This document shows, piece by piece, positions 55,905-64,000 of a stretch of 64,000 nucleotides of DNA; position 1 is the stretch's first letter, and each line of letters starts with the position of its first letter. The stretch comes from an uncultured Lactobacillus sp. (lineage in GTDB: Bacteria > Bacillota > Bacilli > Lactobacillales > Lactobacillaceae): contig NZ_CARBVX010000004.1 of the NCBI RefSeq assembly GCF_948948975.1, positions 1 to 64,000 on the forward strand. The letters are read 5' to 3'. Both the position numbers and the translations under genes were made by a program. The notes under the pieces are model-generated. The model had not been told where the DNA came from. It did not search any database and saw only the letters and a program-made list of their open reading frames with translations.

Positions 55905-56477
55905 ATGAAAAAATTAATTCTTTTTGGTGATTCCCTACTTGCAGGGTATATTGATGGACACGCAACTAATATTGTAACTCAAGGACTGCAAGAAAAATTA
56001 CCTAATTTTACAATTATTAATAATTCTGTACCTGGAAGTACAACTGAGGAAGCAATTGATTTTTATGAATTAAGAATTAAACCTTTCGATTACGACTTAG
56101 TTGTCCTTGCCTTAGGTACTAACGACGCAAACATGCAATTTGGTTTAAGTGCTGGCCGTTATGCACATAACTTGCAAGTTCTAGTAGATTTAATTGGTGC
56201 CGATAAAACAATTTTAATGGGACCTTCCTATACTAATTGGAAAATTGCCAAAGATCAGGGATGGCCAAAAACATTGCAATTTGAATTAGTAGCTAAGCAA
56301 TGTCATATTGATAATGACATTCTATTCTTAAATTTTGCAAAAGTAATGCGTGAGACAGGTCATCCTAATAAGCTGCTGCAAGAAGATGGTATTCACTTAA
56401 ATCAAGAAGGAAATAAATTATTAATTGAAGAGCTTGCTGAATTAGTCAAAGAGAAAGAAATAGCTGCTATACCATAA
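55905..56477 (+). CDS. SGNH/GDSL hydrolase family esterase
   Basis: This 190-aa protein has the four SGNH blocks: FGDSLLAGY (catalytic Ser), the Gly in VPGSTTE, ALGTNDAN (Asn) and DGIHLNQEG (Asp and His). No signal peptide is present, so it acts in the cytoplasm, probably as an esterase or lipase-type hydrolase of unknown substrate. Its stop codon lies inside the first copy of the 48-bp direct repeat. Confidence 0.9.
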   Translation: MKKLILFGDSLLAGYIDGHATNIVTQGLQEKLPNFTIINNSVPGSTTEEAIDFYELRIKPFDYDLVVLALGTNDANMQFGLSAGRYAHNLQVLVDLIGADKTILMGPSYTNWKIAKDQGWPKTLQFELVAKQCHIDNDILFLNFAKVMRETGHPNKLLQEDGIHLNQEGNKLLIEELAELVKEKEIAAIP

Positions 56478-56519
56478 AAAAGCATCCCAGTGTGGGATGC
56501 TTTTTTACTGCTCTATTCA
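56471..56519. repeat. Direct repeat, copy 1 (carries a terminator and two stop codons)
   Basis: It shares 48 of 49 bases with 59359-59406, differing by one A. It contains the hairpin AGCATCCCAGTGTGGGATGC with T-runs on both strands. The SGNH gene ends in its left part, and the PTS IIC gene ends in its right part. The two copies bracket the PTS IIC, RarA-C-like and RpiR genes. Confidence 0.92.
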
Positions 56520-57838
56520 GCTATACTTTCTTGCTTTCTTAATTCATTTTGTTCAGCTACCTTAAAGAAAGGTAAATAGATAAATATACCTATAATGATT
56601 AAAATAATTTCAAAAATAATATTTCTCCAGTCCATTGAACTCATATATGCTTGGAAGAAAAATGGAGTAAATGAGGGATCAACAATGTATCCCATTCCAA
56701 TCCAATGAAGACTTTCAGCTATATATGTCAAAATAATATTAACAATCGGAGCAATTAAAAATGGAATTCCTAAAATAGGATTAAAACAAATTGGCGTCCC
56801 AAATATGATTGGCTCATTAATACTACAAATTCCTGGAATAAGCGATAATTTACCTAAAGCTCGATATTTTTCTACCTTACTTCTCATCATCAAAATTACT
56901 AAAGCAAGTGAGTTTCCTGATCCACCTAAAACAGCAATTCTAAACATTTGTAAATTCATCAGATGAGTAGGTGCCAATCCTTTTGCCACTAATGCTGCAT
57001 TAGCACCAGTAGCCGCAATACCAGTTGCAAACACAATTGGGAAGATAACGTTACTACCATTGACTCCAATTAACCATAGTAGATTTCCTAAAGTGACTAT
57101 CAAAATATAGCCCCACAAACTATTAGCTAAAAAAGTTGCTGGAGTTAAACATTTCATAATAAAAGTTGTAAAATCGGCATGCGTTACACTAACTAAAATC
57201 AAATTAGCTCCATAAAAAATAAAGATGTTAGCTAACAAAGGAATCAGAGAATTAATAAAATTAGCAACCATCGGAGGAATTGAATCTGGTAATTTTATCT
57301 TTAATTTACTTTTTTCAATACCACGATTAATTTCAACAGCTAGGAGCCCAATAATAATTGCTACAAATAACCCGTTTGTTCCTAAATTATTGAGACTAAT
57401 TTTATTATTCTTATCAACAGTAGTTGCTACCATTAAAAAGGTAACTAATGAAATCATTCCATCTGTTGCAGGATGAAGACGCCGATATGCCTTGCTTAAT
57501 TCATAGGCAATACCAAAGGAACAAATCATCCCAAAGATGCCCATAGTCATATTATATGGAATAGTTATTTGTGCATAATGTGCCATTGCCCAATATTTCC
57601 AACCTGCAAGCCACTGCATAAAAATATTAGCGGTTCTTGGATTATACCGATCAAGTATAATTGGAGGATTAGCAACAATTAAGAAGAATGAACCAATTAC
57701 CAAAAATGGCAATCCGAAAAGCATCCCATTTGAAATAGCCTGTAGATGCTTTTCATTTCCAAGTTTTTGTCCAATAGGCGTTAAAACTTTATCCAATCTA
57801 GTAATCAGTGAATCTTTTTTAGCAGTAGTTTCAGCCAT
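56513..57838 (-). CDS. PTS lactose/cellobiose-family IIC component
   Basis: This 441-aa membrane protein has about ten helices and the CelB-type motif ICSINEPIIFGTPICFNPILGIPF near residue 345. It starts with a conserved cytosolic helix (LDKVLTPIGQKLGNEKHL). No IIA or IIB gene is nearby, so it relies on partners elsewhere. It is 38 bases downstream of an unusual RarA-C-like gene, with an RpiR regulator divergent to it. The stop codon lies in the 48-bp repeat. Confidence 0.88.
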   Translation of the reverse strand: MAETTAKKDSLITRLDKVLTPIGQKLGNEKHLQAISNGMLFGLPFLVIGSFFLIVANPPIILDRYNPRTANIFMQWLAGWKYWAMAHYAQITIPYNMTMGIFGMICSFGIAYELSKAYRRLHPATDGMISLVTFLMVATTVDKNNKISLNNLGTNGLFVAIIIGLLAVEINRGIEKSKLKIKLPDSIPPMVANFINSLIPLLANIFIFYGANLILVSVTHADFTTFIMKCLTPATFLANSLWGYILIVTLGNLLWLIGVNGSNVIFPIVFATGIAATGANAALVAKGLAPTHLMNLQMFRIAVLGGSGNSLALVILMMRSKVEKYRALGKLSLIPGICSINEPIIFGTPICFNPILGIPFLIAPIVNIILTYIAESLHWIGMGYIVDPSFTPFFFQAYMSSMDWRNIIFEIILIIIGIFIYLPFFKVAEQNELRKQESIAE

Positions 57839-57876
57839 GAGAGATCACCTATTTCCTTACTAAAGATAAATACAAC

Positions 57877-58533
57877 TTAAATTTGATATGGATTAAACTT
57901 GAAAGCATTGGGAATAACTTTACTATCATCCCAATTTTCACGAATTTTATGGTATTCGTCCCAATAATTATTATCAACTTTTAATTGAGGCGTAACTTTA
58001 GAATCAACTTCGAGAAAATGCATACTCCCTCTTCCCATTTTTTGACCACGAGTAGTATGTTTATCTAATGCATAATCCGGAATTTCAGGAACATAACCTA
58101 GAGCAAAATTCTTAATAATGATATTCTTAAGTAAATCAGACGAACGATCTTTAGTTGATTCACATAAGTAACGAATTGCATGTACAAACATCATTGCACG
58201 ATCTGGCTCATTGTAACTAAAGTTTTGTCTCATTTGATTCAGATTATTAATTAGAATTGGTGCTTGTGGATTTCCCATTCCAATATCTTCAACTGAAATA
58301 GCTTGAAGTCTACGCCATAATTTTTCTTCCATTTGAGGTGAGGAAATATACATCTCGTAAGCAAACTCACAAGCAGCCCGTTCTTTTCCTTTTCTGATTG
58401 ATTTTTGTAGTGCAGAGATAACTTCATCGGCTGCTAATCCATTTCTAGTTCTCGTTCTAGCCCATGGATCTGCTAAAAATTCTTTTTCTCTATTTTGTGG
58501 TACTTTATTTTTCTTAAGATCTTTTTCTGACAT
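57877..58533 (-). CDS. Stand-alone RarA/MgsA C-terminal-like domain protein next to a PTS gene
   Basis: This protein of about 218 aa has no P-loop. Residues 35-130 resemble the C-terminal tetramerisation region of RarA (MgsA) AAA+ proteins: ADEVISALQKSIRKG, then AISVEDIGMGNPQAP. The following part (from about 140) does not match it. The start is placed at 58533 because AGAAGGA precedes that ATG; the frame is open six codons upstream with TTG. It is transcribed with the PTS IIC and divergent from rpiR, so it probably belongs to sugar use rather than replication. The function is unknown. Confidence 0.65.
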   Translation of the reverse strand: MSEKDLKKNKVPQNREKEFLADPWARTRTRNGLAADEVISALQKSIRKGKERAACEFAYEMYISSPQMEEKLWRRLQAISVEDIGMGNPQAPILINNLNQMRQNFSYNEPDRAMMFVHAIRYLCESTKDRSSDLLKNIIIKNFALGYVPEIPDYALDKHTTRGQKMGRGSMHFLEVDSKVTPQLKVDNNYWDEYHKIRENWDDSKVIPNAFKFNPYQI

Positions 58534-58567
58534 CGTGAGTCCTTCTTTCAATTTATAGGAGAAAGCA

Positions 58568-59251
58568 ATGAATATTCAAACTATTAGTGAAAAGTTTCAA
58601 CTAAATACTGATGAACAAAAAATATTAATTTATATGGATCAACACCGTAACGAAATTAAAAACATCAATATACGTGAACTTGCTAAAAAAACTTTTACTT
58701 CTCCTAGCTTTATCATTAAGACCTGTAAAAAGATGAAGCTTTCAGGATATTCTGAATTGGTCTTTCTAATATCAGATGCGCCAAATTTCCCTAATAATAC
58801 TGAAAACGACTTAAAAGTAGAGTCATACGTAAAGCCTTTTTCCAACTTGATGGATAAGCATAAAGACTCAATGATCATGATATTGGGTAGTGGATACTCT
58901 CAAAATATTGCTAATTATATGAGTGAATATCTTAATTTGAATGGCTTTCGCTGTACATCAAATTCACATCTTGAAATGCTTAGAAAACACAAAAACACTC
59001 TGGTAATTATTATTAGCAATTCTGGAGAAACAAAGCGCCTTGCTGAACTTTGTACACAAGCTGAAAAAAATAATCGTGATATTTTATCTTTCACTGGAGA
59101 TAAAAATTCAACAATTGCGAAACACTCAACGCTTGCAATAAGTTCAGATACTTTTGGTCCTACATCTTTTGACAGCCATTACCCTCAGCTGTTTTTTGGT
59201 CTAACACTCATCTATTTTGAATTATTAATGAGTAACTTTTTGTCTAATTAG
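58568..59251 (+). CDS. RpiR/MurR-family regulator with SIS domain
   Basis: In this 227-aa protein residues 1-70 form an RpiR-type helix-turn-helix (NIRELAKKTFTSPSFIIKTCKKM), and 95-220 form a sugar-isomerase (SIS) fold with ILGSGYSQNIANYM and ISNSGETKRLAEL. Such proteins sense phosphosugars. It is divergent from the RarA-C-like/PTS IIC unit across 34 bases, so it likely controls that unit. The GGAGAAAG site precedes the ATG. It is within the repeat-bracketed cassette. Confidence 0.88.
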   Translation: MNIQTISEKFQLNTDEQKILIYMDQHRNEIKNINIRELAKKTFTSPSFIIKTCKKMKLSGYSELVFLISDAPNFPNNTENDLKVESYVKPFSNLMDKHKDSMIMILGSGYSQNIANYMSEYLNLNGFRCTSNSHLEMLRKHKNTLVIIISNSGETKRLAELCTQAEKNNRDILSFTGDKNSTIAKHSTLAISSDTFGPTSFDSHYPQLFFGLTLIYFELLMSNFLSN

Positions 59252-59358
59252 GTACCGCCTTAAGACAATTCTTATATTACCTGTGATTATTAATTATTTG
59301 AATACTTTGGTGAGTTTTGAAAACATGTTTTTATTTTAAAAAACATTTTTATGCAAGC

Positions 59359-59406
59359 ACCATAAAAAGCATCCCAGTGTGGGATGCTTTTTTACTGCTC
59401 TATTCA
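59359..59406. repeat. Direct repeat, copy 2 (terminator)
   Basis: This is the second copy of the 48-bp repeat, with the same hairpin and T-runs. The C39 peptidase gene ends in it with the same GAA-TAG as the PTS IIC gene in copy 1. The 150 bases between the rpiR stop and this copy contain no gene. Confidence 0.92.
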
Positions 59407-60122
59407 ATATACAGGGCTTGTTTGCCTTGCTGGTTATAACTTGCCTCTATCTTCTTTAAGCTTACCTTTTTATTTTTAACACCATAAGGATCATTTACAT
59501 ACACAATTCCCTTTTTCTTGTTATAACCAGTAATTACACAAGCATGAGATGATGGCGTTACATTAACCTTTCCTTGCTTGGTAGACCAGGTTTGCATATC
59601 ATTTACACGATCAAACTTCAAAGTTGTAATGATTACTACGGGATGTCCTTCAGAAACTAATTTCAATACTCGAACAAAGTTATTGCCTGTATAGTTGCGA
59701 ATTCTCTTAGTATATTTTCTTGCAACATTATATAAAGGTTCATTATAAACACACCAGCCTGCATTCTTGATACTCATATAGCCAACAAAGCCAACATGCG
59801 GATTCCCACGATAATCATTACCAATAAATGAGGAAACGTGCTTAATATTTGATGACAACTCTAATTTACTTACATTAATATCATAGTATTTCAACAACAT
59901 TGAAAGTGAGGTAACCTCACATCCATTCGGTAAGTCTGGTAACTGATTTTCTAAGGGAACATTTAACTTCTGTTCTGGTTTTAGAGTAAGCCAATCATAT
60001 TCATCTTGAATCTTGTCAAAATTGAGTACTAAAGCGACTACTCCTACAGTAATTAATAGTAAAAATGTATACAGAATTCTTCTTCTACGCCGATATTTTC
60101 TCACTCTATTTAATCTTTTCAT
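59400..60122 (-). CDS. Membrane-anchored C39-like cysteine peptidase family protein
   Basis: This 240-aa protein has a strongly basic N-terminus (RVRKYRRRRR), one membrane anchor (about 15-33) and an extracellular papain-like domain of the Peptidase_C39_2 type. The catalytic Cys is in PNGCEVTSLSMLL, the His in SSHACVITGY and the Asp/Asn in VNDPYG. It is likely a secreted hydrolase or processing protein; the substrate is unknown. The end lies in the second direct repeat. Confidence 0.85.
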   Translation of the reverse strand: MKRLNRVRKYRRRRRILYTFLLLITVGVVALVLNFDKIQDEYDWLTLKPEQKLNVPLENQLPDLPNGCEVTSLSMLLKYYDINVSKLELSSNIKHVSSFIGNDYRGNPHVGFVGYMSIKNAGWCVYNEPLYNVARKYTKRIRNYTGNNFVRVLKLVSEGHPVVIITTLKFDRVNDMQTWSTKQGKVNVTPSSHACVITGYNKKKGIVYVNDPYGVKNKKVSLKKIEASYNQQGKQALYIE

Positions 60123-60206
60123 GCTAAGTATTTTAACTATTATGTATTAAGTCTGTCAAAATGCATGAGAATTAACTTTAAATTCTTATCTGCTTACTTT
60201 AATAAT

Positions 60207-60262
60207 AAAAATCCCTCTAAATCAAGGTTCTAATGATACCGAGATCCAAGAGGGATTTTATT
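60207..60262 (-). terminator. Intrinsic terminator of helD
   Basis: AAAATCCCTCT pairs with AGAGGGATTTT over a loop of about 30 bases and lies just behind the helD stop at 60264. Confidence 0.85.
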
Positions 60263-60263
60263 T

Positions 60264-62582
60264 TTACTTATTTACGTAAGTTTTTTCATCTAAGTTATCA
60301 AACAAAGGGCTTTTCTCACCTGTATAAATTAGATCTAATTTATACATTGCCCGTGAGGCAATCGTGTAAAGCAATTGAGTTTCATCTAATTGATGATAGT
60401 TTTCTTTTGAAACACTCCAAGCAACCACTGCATCGAATTCTAGTCCTTTAGCAAGATAGGATGGCATTACTAAAGTACCAGGCACTAAACGCTGGTTCGC
60501 AGACCCAATCAAAGTTGCCTTAATATTTCTTTCTTTTAATACTTTAGCGACTTCTTGAGCTTCAGCTAATGTCTTAGTAATAATCGCTGTTGTTAGTTTT
60601 TGCTCATCGTTTTCTGCCAATATATCTTGCAAGGCATTGTATTCTTTCTCAATACTATCACGCTTGTAAAAGGCTGGCTTTGGACCACGTCTATCAAAAG
60701 CTTCAATCTTTTCACCTTGACGCAAGATTTGCTTAGTAAAGTTAGTTATTTCCTTCGTTGAACGGTACGACTTCGTTAATTGAACAACATCGGTCTTCTC
60801 GGGACCAAATAATTTAGAGATTTGACTCAAAAGTGTTTTACTTTCATCTTTAGTAAAAATAGCTTGATTCAAGTCACCTAACATCGTGAACTTAGCTCTA
60901 GGGAAATTGTACTTAAGGTACGCTAATTGGAATGGAGTGTAATCCTGAATTTCATCAATAAAGGCATAGCGCATTTCATAATCTGTTCTACGTCCGGTTA
61001 CTAGATCATATAGGTAAAGGTATGGAGAAATATCAGCCATCTTGATTCTTCCAGCCTTAAACCGCCCTTTAACATTTTCAATATGAGCATCCCACTCCTC
61101 TTGAGTAATGTCCCATTTACTTAAGTCAATTATCTTAGGAACGGCACGTAAAAAACGTAAGTATTGTGCACGAATATTTAAAAAGCGATTCTGACGAATC
61201 TTGCGACTAACTTGCTTTAATTGATTAATTACAATCTTACGAGCTAAAAAGTGTTCTTCTTTTGCACTAGATTCAAATTCTTGATCTGGGCGATCATACA
61301 ACTTATTTAATTGCTCTTGATCCAGAGATTCAATGGTCTTATCAACCCATACCTTCTTAGTTTCAGGTTCAATTCTCCGATTTAAGCTATTAATCAAAGC
61401 TTCTTTTGTCGCTTCAATTCTATTTCTCAGATGATAGTTTTCATTAAAGCCATAGTAGATTTCCTTGATCTTTTCTTTATCAAAAAATGGTTTTTTCTTA
61501 CTCTTAAAGTAAATATTCTTAAAAATCAAACCATTCTTTTCAAGATGCTTTGCATAGCGAGTTACTGCATTAAAGAATTGGAGTGAATTCTTCAAGTTAA
61601 CGATCTTGTCATTTTGCTCATTATCTTCGAATTGCTCAAATAAGTTTTCAACATTCATTCCTGGAACACGTCGAGAAACAAACTGCCAGTAAGTCATTTG
61701 AACCATATTCTGTTCTCCCATTTCAGGAAGAACGTTTTTAACATAATCATTAAATAATTGATTTGGGCTGAACATAATAACATCGCTAGAAGTCAGATTG
61801 CCACGGTAGCGATATAGTAAGTAAGCCACACGTTGCATAATCGCAGAAGTCTTACCCGAACCAGCAGCTCCTTGAACAAATAGAAGATCAGCACTAGTAT
61901 TTCTAATAATTTTATTTTGCTCGCGTTGAATGGTAGTCACAATTGACTTCATCTGTGTAGATGATTTTTCATTCAAGACATTTAAGAGCATTTGATCCCC
62001 AATGGATTCATTGGTATCAAACATATTAGTAATCTTGCCGTCTTTAATTAAAAATTGACGTTTCTTAGTCATATCAACAGTTTGCACACCATCTGGTGCA
62101 TTATATGATACTTTTCCTAATTTTCCATCATAGTAAATAGATGATATTGGGGCACGCCAATCATAGATTAAAAAATGATCTTCTTTATCTGCAAAAGAAC
62201 CTAATCCAATATAAATAGTTTCTGGTTCTTCATTCGGTTCTTGAAAATCAACTCTTGCAAAATATGGCTTCTTTTCTAAACGCTGCAAGGTCGATAATTG
62301 CTTAGCTGAATGCTGCCAGGCATTTTGTCTTTCAGCTAACATCTGTTGTTGCTGGTGAATCGACAAAGCAGTATCCATTGAAGTGGAGTAGCCATCATAA
62401 TCTAATTTCACATCATCAAAAAAGTGTGAATTGATATTTTGAGCTTCATTTTGTGCATGGTCGATTGAATGATCAAGCTCTTTTTCTTTCTTTTTAATTA
62501 AGCCAAGAACATCATCTAAATGCTTTTGTTCTTTTTGTTGTTCAGTTTCTTTTACCAAAATTACGTCACCTATTTCTAGCAT
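60264..62582 (-). CDS. helD: HelD-like helicase, RNA polymerase recycling factor
   Basis: This 772-aa superfamily 1 ATPase has Walker A GAAGSGKT (238-245), the Walker B region YAFIDEIQDYTPFQ, motif III LGDLNQAIF, and a late LEFDAVVAW. The N-terminal arm (coiled coil 15-100, Gln/Glu-rich) matches HelD, which inserts into RNA polymerase channels to free stalled complexes. It is divergent from the matrixin gene. Length is typical. Confidence 0.9.
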   Translation of the reverse strand: MLEIGDVILVKETEQQKEQKHLDDVLGLIKKKEKELDHSIDHAQNEAQNINSHFFDDVKLDYDGYSTSMDTALSIHQQQQMLAERQNAWQHSAKQLSTLQRLEKKPYFARVDFQEPNEEPETIYIGLGSFADKEDHFLIYDWRAPISSIYYDGKLGKVSYNAPDGVQTVDMTKKRQFLIKDGKITNMFDTNESIGDQMLLNVLNEKSSTQMKSIVTTIQREQNKIIRNTSADLLFVQGAAGSGKTSAIMQRVAYLLYRYRGNLTSSDVIMFSPNQLFNDYVKNVLPEMGEQNMVQMTYWQFVSRRVPGMNVENLFEQFEDNEQNDKIVNLKNSLQFFNAVTRYAKHLEKNGLIFKNIYFKSKKKPFFDKEKIKEIYYGFNENYHLRNRIEATKEALINSLNRRIEPETKKVWVDKTIESLDQEQLNKLYDRPDQEFESSAKEEHFLARKIVINQLKQVSRKIRQNRFLNIRAQYLRFLRAVPKIIDLSKWDITQEEWDAHIENVKGRFKAGRIKMADISPYLYLYDLVTGRRTDYEMRYAFIDEIQDYTPFQLAYLKYNFPRAKFTMLGDLNQAIFTKDESKTLLSQISKLFGPEKTDVVQLTKSYRSTKEITNFTKQILRQGEKIEAFDRRGPKPAFYKRDSIEKEYNALQDILAENDEQKLTTAIITKTLAEAQEVAKVLKERNIKATLIGSANQRLVPGTLVMPSYLAKGLEFDAVVAWSVSKENYHQLDETQLLYTIASRAMYKLDLIYTGEKSPLFDNLDEKTYVNK

Positions 62583-62726
62583 TAGTAAAAACGTTGCATA
62601 TTATTCTATCATATGTATACGCTTTCTAAAAGAATTTATAATTTTCAGAAAGTCTCAACTGTTATTTAGTCTTTTCTTAAATAATTAGTTTTATAATTAA
62701 ATAAAATTACATTGCGAGATGAGAAA

Positions 62727-63368
62727 GTGAAACGATTTTTTAAAACAATTCTAGTTCTAGCACTTTTATTTGTGGGACTTGATTTTGCCTATCAAAAAGC
62801 TGCTCCAGAAATTGAAAAAACATTTGGAACTAGAAATCCCCTTCCATATCTAACTGCAAAAGTACAACAATTTATTTCACCTGAAAAAATCCAAAATGAT
62901 GATAATAGTGCAGATAATTCTAAAGGACATACTTTTGAATCTAATACAGCCACGGTTTACATAGATCTTTCTGATCCAACTCTAAAACAAGCTGCAATTG
63001 ATGGAATTAATATTTGGAATAATACAGGTGCCTTTAATTTTAAAATCACAAACGATAGAAATAATGCCAAAATTATTATTAAGTCAATGAATGACGGTGA
63101 AACAAATGCGGCTGGATTAACTGATACTCAATATAACTCATTAACTGGGCATTTACTTAAAGCCACGGTTCGCCTAAATTCATATTATCTTTTAAACCCA
63201 AGCTATGGCTACAATAATGGCCGGATTGTGAATACCGTTGAACATGAATTAGGTCATGCAATAGGATTAGGTCATAAAGACGGAATTTCAGTTATGTATC
63301 CACAAGGATCTTTTTATACAATTCAACCAAGTGACGTCCAAGATGTTAAAAAATTATATAAAAAATAG
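62727..63368 (+). CDS. Secreted matrixin-type zinc metalloprotease
   Basis: This protein of about 213 aa has a signal or anchor (KRFFKTILVLALLFVGLDF) followed by a metzincin domain. The zinc site HELGHAIGLGH and the Met-turn region SVMYPQG identify the matrixin family. The GTG at 62727 is taken as the start; the frame is open to a TTG five codons upstream and no good ribosome site is seen for either. Targets are unknown; roles in cell-wall protein shedding or host proteolysis are inference. Confidence 0.85.
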   Translation: MKRFFKTILVLALLFVGLDFAYQKAAPEIEKTFGTRNPLPYLTAKVQQFISPEKIQNDDNSADNSKGHTFESNTATVYIDLSDPTLKQAAIDGINIWNNTGAFNFKITNDRNNAKIIIKSMNDGETNAAGLTDTQYNSLTGHLLKATVRLNSYYLLNPSYGYNNGRIVNTVEHELGHAIGLGHKDGISVMYPQGSFYTIQPSDVQDVKKLYKK

Positions 63369-63402
63369 TAAGAGCAACTCTCAGCATAGAGTCGCTCTTA
63401 TT
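63369..63402. terminator. Bidirectional intrinsic terminator
   Basis: AGAGCAACTCT pairs with AGAGTCGCTCT with one wobble, and A/T-runs are present on both flanks. It lies between convergent genes. Confidence 0.85.
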
Positions 63403-63580
63403 TTGTATTTTTCTTCTTCAATTGGCTTTGCTTTTTAAAATATGGAATCCAAAATGTTATCACATATCCCACTGCAATTCCAACAAAAGTCCAGACCATA
63501 ATATTTTTGACAAATAGGCCAATAAACAAACCAATTAAGCCAAAAATCCCAATAATAAATGATTGATCAAGTTGTTTCAT
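63398..63580 (-). CDS. Hypothetical two-helix membrane protein (60 aa)
   Basis: This 60-aa protein has two membrane helices (about 9-26 and 28-47) and a basic Lys-rich tail. No family is recognised. GAGGGAAGG precedes the ATG, and the terminator overlaps its end, so it is likely expressed. It lies convergent to the matrixin gene. Confidence 0.6.
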   Translation of the reverse strand: MKQLDQSFIIGIFGLIGLFIGLFVKNIMVWTFVGIAVGYVITFWIPYFKKQSQLKKKNTK

Positions 63581-63775
63581 GTTCCTTCCCTCATTTCTCT
63601 CTTAACTATAGCAAAGGTATATTATTATAAGCATATTTTTAGACTTAAATTGTCAGTTATTTTATACTATATTTCATAAATATAATTAGCTTTAAATATG
63701 TAAATAGCAATATTTATCAAAGCTATACAAATTAAAATTATTCATTTTTAATAAGAAAGGAATGGTATATCCTTT

Positions 63776-64000
63776 ATGGATAGTCAGAAACAACCTCCCG
63801 AGTATTCTCAAACAAAAGACGAGTTATTTTCAAATCTAGAAACAAGTTCAGTTGGTTTAAGCGAGGAAGAAGCTAATAGGCGCTTAAAAAAATATGGGCA
63901 TAATCTTCTAAAAGAAAAGCCTCCTAAGTCAATTTTAAACATGCTCAAAGAGCAAATCTTTGATCCAATGATTTTAATTTTATTAGGGGCAGCTAGTTTT
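63776..64000 (+). CDS. Cation-transporting P-type ATPase (5' end only)
   Basis: The 75 codons visible encode the cation ATPase N-terminal domain: GLSEEEANRRLKKYGHN followed by LLKEKPPKS and the start of the first membrane helix (FDPMILILLG). This arrangement is typical of P-type Ca2+-transporting ATPases. The gene runs beyond the window end. AGAAAGGA lies 14 bases upstream of the ATG, which is a long spacing. Confidence 0.85.
   Translation, partial: MDSQKQPPEYSQTKDELFSNLETSSVGLSEEEANRRLKKYGHNLLKEKPPKSILNMLKEQIFDPMILILLGAASF

Overview
The window is AT-rich, densely coded DNA from a low-GC Gram-positive bacterium. Several traits point to Lactobacillus, most likely the gasseri/johnsonii group: YSIRK-type signal peptides and LPxTG anchors on very large Rib/MucBP adhesins, many mannose-family and beta-glucoside PTS genes, PepT and C69-type PepD peptidases, a T-box, and no respiratory or amino-acid biosynthesis genes. 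The genus is fairly secure; the species is inference. No rRNA, tRNA, prophage or CRISPR array was seen.

Layout. 0-4 kb: a beta-lactamase-fold protein without its catalytic serine, a BadF-type sugar kinase, a marR-GNAT-GNAT operon with an operator, and a DUF1304 membrane protein. 4-11.3 kb: a ugp-like ABC importer (ATPase, two permeases, binding protein) with an MBL-fold hydrolase inside the operon, then dipeptidase PepD. 11.4-12.7 kb: an orphan TnpB with a probable omega-RNA. 12.8-21.5 kb: an EndA-like nuclease, an aldo/keto reductase with LtrA, a five-gene operon (pepT, DUF3290, DUF421, a divergent sirtuin, a DnaQ-BRCT exonuclease), a PAS protein and PnuC. 21.9-25.7 kb: a 1279-aa MucBP adhesin. 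25.9-30.5 kb: mscL, a mannose-family PTS whose regulator and IIB gene have collapsed into a chimeric pseudogene, and a second PAS protein. 30.6-34.4 kb: a sulfur amino-acid region made of a cysteine-codon leader peptide with a terminator before a cystine symporter, then a T-box controlling a MetE-like enzyme and LuxS. 34.4-40.7 kb: an intact mannose-family PTS, an OppA lipoprotein and an EamA transporter. 40.8-45.7 kb: a probable small RNA and a beta-glucoside locus in which both licT and bglP are frameshifted. 45.8-54 kb: a 2743-aa Rib-repeat adhesin. 54.4-64 kb: efp, coaA, an SGNH hydrolase, a three-gene PTS cassette between 48-bp direct repeats, a C39 peptidase, HelD, a matrixin-type protease and the start of a P-type ATPase.

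The genes fit a gut-adapted, auxotrophic lifestyle: host adhesion, peptide and cystine scavenging, and sugar import through many PTS systems, several of which are decaying. The most interesting regulatory object is the Cys-rich leader ORF at 30656-30772. Its cysteine codons sit inside a large foldable hairpin and are followed by an intrinsic terminator that ends just before the cystine transporter start, which suggests ribosome-mediated attenuation by cysteine.
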